Source of the DNA: Desulfatibacillum aliphaticivorans DSM 15576
GTDB lineage: Bacteria; Desulfobacterota; Desulfobacteria; Desulfobacterales; Desulfatibacillaceae
Reading direction: 5' to 3'
Length of the DNA stretch: 64,000 nt
Assembly (NCBI RefSeq): GCF_000429905.1
Contig: NZ_AUCT01000003.1
Coordinates: 310,001-374,000, forward strand
Both the position numbers and the translations under genes were made by a program. The first letter of the stretch is position 1. Each line of letters starts with the position of its first letter. This document shows, in pieces, positions 60,426-64,000 of this stretch. A model generated the notes under the pieces. It made no database searches, was not told the origin of the DNA, and was given only the letters and a program-made list of their open reading frames with translations.

Positions 60426-63047
60426 ATGAACAATAAAGCCGCCGAGGCAAACGGAAGCAAGTTGGGAACCTTTGCAGGGGTGTTCACCCCCAGCATCCTG
60501 ACTATTTTAGGCATCATCTTATTTCTGCGCCTGGGCTACGTCGTTGGCGAGGCCGGGTTGTGGAAGGTGCTCCTCATCATCGGCCTGGCCAACGCCATCT
60601 CCGTATTGACCAGCGTCAGCCTGTCGGCCGTCGCCACCAATATGAAGGTGAAAGGCGGCGGGGATTATTATTTGATATCCCGAACTTTGGGCCTGGAGTT
60701 CGGCGGCGCCATAGGCCTGGTGCTGTTTTTGGCGCAATCGGTTTCCGTGGCCTTTTATTGCATTGGTTTCGGCGAGGCCTTGGAAAGCATGTTGCCAGGA
60801 GGCAGCGCCCTTTCGCCTCGAATGATCGCCTTGATCGCCATGGCCTTGCTGTTTGTGTTCGCCTGGCTGGGCGCAGACGTGGCCACCAAATTCCAGTTTG
60901 TGGTCATGGCGCTGCTGGTTCTGGCGCTGGCGTCTTTTTTTATAGGCGGCCTGCCCCATGTGAAAGGTTCCACGCTGGCGCAAAACTGGACCGGGCCTTC
61001 AAACGGGCCGGGGTTTTGGATTTTGTTCGCCATATTTTTTCCGGCCGTGACCGGGTTCACCCAGGGGGTGAGCATGTCCGGGGACCTGAAAGACCCGATA
61101 AAAAGCCTGCCCCGGGGAACCTTTGCGGCCGTCTTTCTTTCCATCGCCGTATATTTCGGAGCGGCCCTGATCTTTGCTGCAACCAGTTCCCTGGACGTAT
61201 TGAGCAAGGATTATTCGGCCATGCAAAAAGTCGCCAAGTGGCCGGTTTTGATCGACGCCGGCGTGGTCGCCGCCACCTTGTCTTCAGCCATGGCTTCGTT
61301 CTTGGGGGCGCCCCGGATATTGCAATCTCTGGCGCAGGACAAAATCTTCCCTTTTCTGACGCCCTTCGCCAAGGGGGAAGGCGCCAGCGCCAATCCCCGG
61401 CGCGGGGTGCTTTTGGCGGCCGGAATCGCCCTGGTAACCATATTGATGGGGAACTTAAACCTGATCGCACCCGTGGTCTCCATGTTTTTCCTCATCTCCT
61501 ACGGGCTGTTGAATTACGCCACCTATTTCGAGGCCAAGGCGGCCAGCCCGTCCTTTCGGCCCACGTTCAAATATTTCAACAAAAAATACAGCCTGTTGGG
61601 CTTTCTGGCCTGCCTGGGGGCCATGCTGGCCATCGACCCCAAGTCCGGAGCCGCCGCCATCGCGGTATTGTTCGCCATCCATCAATACCTGATGCGCACG
61701 GCCCACACGGAACGCTGGGCGGACGGCCAGCGCTCCCATCATTTGCAGGAAATGCGCAAGCATCTGCTCGCTACCGTCAATGAGCCCGAGCACTACCGGG
61801 ACTGGCGGCCTTACATTTTGGTTTTTACGGAAAGGCCGGACCGGCGGGCCAATCTGCTGCGCTTCTCCTCCTGGCTGGAAGGCAAAAGCGGCGCCGTAAC
61901 CGCCATCCAAGTAATAGAGCAGTCAGGCGCCAAGGGGTACAAAATGAAGCAGGAGGCCGAGGAGGAGCTGCGTCAGGCCATCGCCGAACAAAAGCTGCCC
62001 ATCTTTCCCCTGGCCATTCGCACTTCGGACGTCCAGACCTCGCTGGAAACCCTGCTTCAATGCTTTGGCATCGGACCGTTCAAGGCGAACACCGCCGTTC
62101 TGAACTGGTTTGAGGAAAAGCGATACAGCACCGTGGGCGGCCGGGAAATCCCCTACAGCCGCAACCTGCGGATCGCCTTCCGGGCCGGGGTGAACATCGT
62201 GCTATTAGCCGCGGGCGAAGAGGAATGGGCCGCTCTGGACGCCGCCCCCAAAGAGGAGCGGCGCATTGACGTGTGGTGGAAGGACGACGCCACAGGCAGG
62301 CTCATGCTGTTATTGGCCTATCTGATAACCCGGAACTCAGGCTGGGAGAACGCCAAAATCCGGGTGCTTGTCCAGGCCAGCGAGGAAGACGAAAAGGAAG
62401 CCGTCATGATCATGGCGGACTTTCTCCAGGACGCCCGCATCAAGGCCGAACCCGTGGTTCTTTCCAAGGTGGATCCCCAGGCGGTCCGGGAGGAGTCCGG
62501 GGACGCGGCCCTGGTGTTCAGCCCGTTCAGGCTGCATTACAATCAACTGCAAAACCAGTTCGGCGGTAAAATAGAAGATCTTCTCAACAAACTGCCTATT
62601 GTGGCTTTGGTCCTGGCCTCCCATGACGTGGACCTGACCGCCCAGCCCGACGAAGGCGAGGCGGGCAAGCTGGCTGCAGCCATGGACGAATATGAAGAAT
62701 GCCTGAAAAAAGCCCAAGGCTTGGAGCATGAGGCGGAAATGGCCCGGGAGGAAGCCTTGAAAGCGGAAAAGCGCCTGTTGGACGCGCCCACCGGGGATTC
62801 GGACCAGGAGGCGGAAAAGCGTGCGGCCATGGTCAAGCAGGCCCAGGAAGCCCGGGACGAAGCCGCCAAAGTATTTAAAAAATCCGCCAAGGCCGAGGCC
62901 CGGCTGCAGGAAGCCGCTAAAATCATGGAGTCCTTAGGCTTGACAACCAAAGCGCCCAGGGCGGAAAAGAACCAAAGCGAGGCCCCGGCGGAAGATTCGG
63001 AAAGCAACGAAGCATCTGAGAATGAAAACATAGAACCGGAAGAGTGA
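60426..63047 (+). CDS. SLC12-like cation-chloride / amino-acid permease with long cytoplasmic tail
   Basis: 873 residues. The first 460 form about twelve membrane helices and begin GVFTPSILTILGIILFLRLG, the hallmark start of the Na-K-Cl/K-Cl cotransporter branch of the APC superfamily. GSTLAQNWTGP and MSGDLKDPIKSLPRGT are further matches. Residues about 470-720 form a soluble domain as in eukaryotic SLC12 proteins (WRPYILVFTERPDRRANLL). Residues about 740-850 are a highly charged coiled coil (EEALKAEKRLLDAP), followed by an acidic end. It starts 34 bases after the sigma54-activator gene and may be cotranscribed. The transported ion or amino acid is not determined. Confidence 0.85.
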   Translation: MNNKAAEANGSKLGTFAGVFTPSILTILGIILFLRLGYVVGEAGLWKVLLIIGLANAISVLTSVSLSAVATNMKVKGGGDYYLISRTLGLEFGGAIGLVLFLAQSVSVAFYCIGFGEALESMLPGGSALSPRMIALIAMALLFVFAWLGADVATKFQFVVMALLVLALASFFIGGLPHVKGSTLAQNWTGPSNGPGFWILFAIFFPAVTGFTQGVSMSGDLKDPIKSLPRGTFAAVFLSIAVYFGAALIFAATSSLDVLSKDYSAMQKVAKWPVLIDAGVVAATLSSAMASFLGAPRILQSLAQDKIFPFLTPFAKGEGASANPRRGVLLAAGIALVTILMGNLNLIAPVVSMFFLISYGLLNYATYFEAKAASPSFRPTFKYFNKKYSLLGFLACLGAMLAIDPKSGAAAIAVLFAIHQYLMRTAHTERWADGQRSHHLQEMRKHLLATVNEPEHYRDWRPYILVFTERPDRRANLLRFSSWLEGKSGAVTAIQVIEQSGAKGYKMKQEAEEELRQAIAEQKLPIFPLAIRTSDVQTSLETLLQCFGIGPFKANTAVLNWFEEKRYSTVGGREIPYSRNLRIAFRAGVNIVLLAAGEEEWAALDAAPKEERRIDVWWKDDATGRLMLLLAYLITRNSGWENAKIRVLVQASEEDEKEAVMIMADFLQDARIKAEPVVLSKVDPQAVREESGDAALVFSPFRLHYNQLQNQFGGKIEDLLNKLPIVALVLASHDVDLTAQPDEGEAGKLAAAMDEYEECLKKAQGLEHEAEMAREEALKAEKRLLDAPTGDSDQEAEKRAAMVKQAQEARDEAAKVFKKSAKAEARLQEAAKIMESLGLTTKAPRAEKNQSEAPAEDSESNEASENENIEPEE

Positions 63048-63336
63048 AGGACGGCTGAGGATAATTCATTCTAAGCGCACAATACTTGGACTTTTCCCAT
63101 TCCTTTTGATATGCCTTACTCAAACGTGTAAGTCCATGCCGCCGCCGTTCATCCAGGGGGGAGTGTTAGGGGCGGGGCATGTTTTTCATCGTTCGGACGC
63201 GTTTTCTAACCATCAATCCCGAACGACCTTGGAACCAAATTCAAGAATCTGAAAGTCAGCGTCTCCGGGGGGGAGAAACCGTTGATTTTAGCTCGGAACG
63301 ATCTGACCATTTTTTTTGTCATTCGGAGGGGGTGTT
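63048..63336. other. Intergenic region, no gene seen
   Basis: 289 bases between the transporter and the Fe-S protein gene. No hairpin terminator or promoter stands out. Confidence 0.4.
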
Positions 63337-64000
63337 ATGGCAAGTCCGTATTGGGTTAAGACGCTTCTTAAAAAATCATTTCCCTCGCGCTTTTTTTTGG
63401 CGCGATTGACGCATTTTCCCGTGCTCGGCAATCTGATCGAAAAGGCCTTGTTTGAAAATGACGACATCATTTATCTGGCCAAGGATTCGGTGGTTGAGAT
63501 CAACCACGACCTTGCCGGCCGGGAGGACATGGTCATGCCGTCCCAGGTGTTGGAGCATTTTATTATCCGCTCCAATTACCGGTTTATCATGAACACCTGC
63601 ATTTGTAGGGAAAGCGAAGGCTGCCGGGACTATCCCATAGACCTGGGCTGTATTTTCTTGGGAGAGGCGGCTTTGGACATCAACCCGAAGTTCGGCCGTC
63701 TGGCCTCCGTGGAGGAGACTCTGGAGCACGCCCGCAAATGCCGGGAGGCGGGTCTGGTGCATTTGATAGGCCGCAACAAGCTGGACACCATCTGGCTGAA
63801 CGTGCGGCCCAAGGAAAAATTGTTGACCGTTTGCCACTGCTGTCCTTGCTGTTGTTTGTGGAAGGTGATCCCGACCATCACGGACAAAATCAGCGACCGC
63901 GTGGCGCCCATGCCCGGCCTGACCGTAGCCGTTACGGACAAATGCGTGGGTTGCGGGGCTTGCATAAATGACATATGTTTTGTAAACGCAATCCGGCTGG
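63337..64000 (+). CDS. Cysteine-rich 4Fe-4S ferredoxin-type protein, truncated by window end
   Basis: Open from ATG 63337 to the edge (221 codons). GGAGGGGGTG just before the ATG sets the start. A first Cys group lies in NTCICRESEGC and DLGCIFLGEA (Cys 88, 90, 96 and 105), a second, very dense group in VCHCCPCCCLW (Cys 166, 168, 169 and 171-173), and then a ferredoxin-type motif CVGCGACINDIC (Cys 203, 206, 209 and 214) with four residues before the last Cys and Phe in place of the usual Pro. No membrane helix was seen in the part present. It is likely an electron-transfer protein; its C-terminal half is outside the window. Confidence 0.8.
   Translation, partial: MASPYWVKTLLKKSFPSRFFLARLTHFPVLGNLIEKALFENDDIIYLAKDSVVEINHDLAGREDMVMPSQVLEHFIIRSNYRFIMNTCICRESEGCRDYPIDLGCIFLGEAALDINPKFGRLASVEETLEHARKCREAGLVHLIGRNKLDTIWLNVRPKEKLLTVCHCCPCCCLWKVIPTITDKISDRVAPMPGLTVAVTDKCVGCGACINDICFVNAIRL

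Overview
The window reads as chromosomal DNA of a sulfate-reducing, fatty-acid- or hydrocarbon-oxidising Desulfobacterota bacterium of the Desulfatibacillum type. That assignment is inferred from gene content: a long beta-oxidation cluster, a Liv-type transporter fused into an operon with an acyl-CoA ligase, glutaconate-type CoA-transferase, B12-binding radical SAM enzymes, sigma54 regulation, and large DUF11 and SBBP surface proteins. Coding DNA is GC-rich. The exception is an AT-rich islet near 7.0-7.9 kb, which looks foreign. No rRNA, tRNA, CRISPR array, transposase gene or prophage was seen.

Layout. 1-5.1 kb (minus): a truncated GGDEF-like/AAA-ATPase signalling protein, then an MFS exporter coupled to a radical SAM gene. 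5.1-8.7 kb: REP-like repeats, one membrane protein, and the AT-rich islet with a putative lipoprotein. 8.7-14.4 kb (plus): a tight four-gene operon of two paralogous B12-binding radical SAM proteins, a third SPASM-like radical SAM protein and a membrane-anchored beta-propeller. 14.6-17.0 kb: a PAS hybrid histidine kinase. 17.1-20.3 kb (minus): an operon of a 137-residue unknown protein, a GNAT-like acyltransferase and a radical SAM protein with a CX5CX2C motif; the first two genes overlap at a run of nine A. 21-29.6 kb: a giant SBBP/DUF11/DUF1566 surface protein and several small genes, including an RCC1 protein and a parvulin. 29.8-39.6 kb: a three-gene surface-protein operon (DUF11 protein, 1995-residue DUF11/SdrD/beta-barrel protein, third DUF11 protein) behind a sigma54-type promoter.

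40-48.6 kb (plus): livHMGF, an acyl-CoA ligase broken by one extra C, and two near-identical solute-binding proteins separated by decayed pieces of livF and of the ligase, which is the scar of a tandem duplication. 48.6-58.4 kb (minus): a two-subunit CoA-transferase and a beta-oxidation set (enoyl-CoA hydratase, two acyl-CoA dehydrogenases, two thiolases, 3-hydroxyacyl-CoA dehydrogenase). A PAS/sigma54-dependent activator is divergent to this set and is followed by an SLC12-like transporter. A truncated Fe-S protein ends the window.

How the parts may work together: the 40-60 kb half looks like one catabolic district. The Liv transporter imports an organic acid, the ligase or CoA-transferase activates it, the minus-strand enzymes oxidise it, and the PAS/sigma54 activator senses and controls it. 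The best candidates for undescribed biology are the acyltransferase/radical SAM operon at 17.1-20.3 kb, the three-radical-SAM operon at 8.7-14.4 kb and the sigma54-driven DUF11/beta-barrel operon. Three copies of a short inverted-repeat element (50.6, 57.2 and 58.5 kb) lie in the beta-oxidation region.
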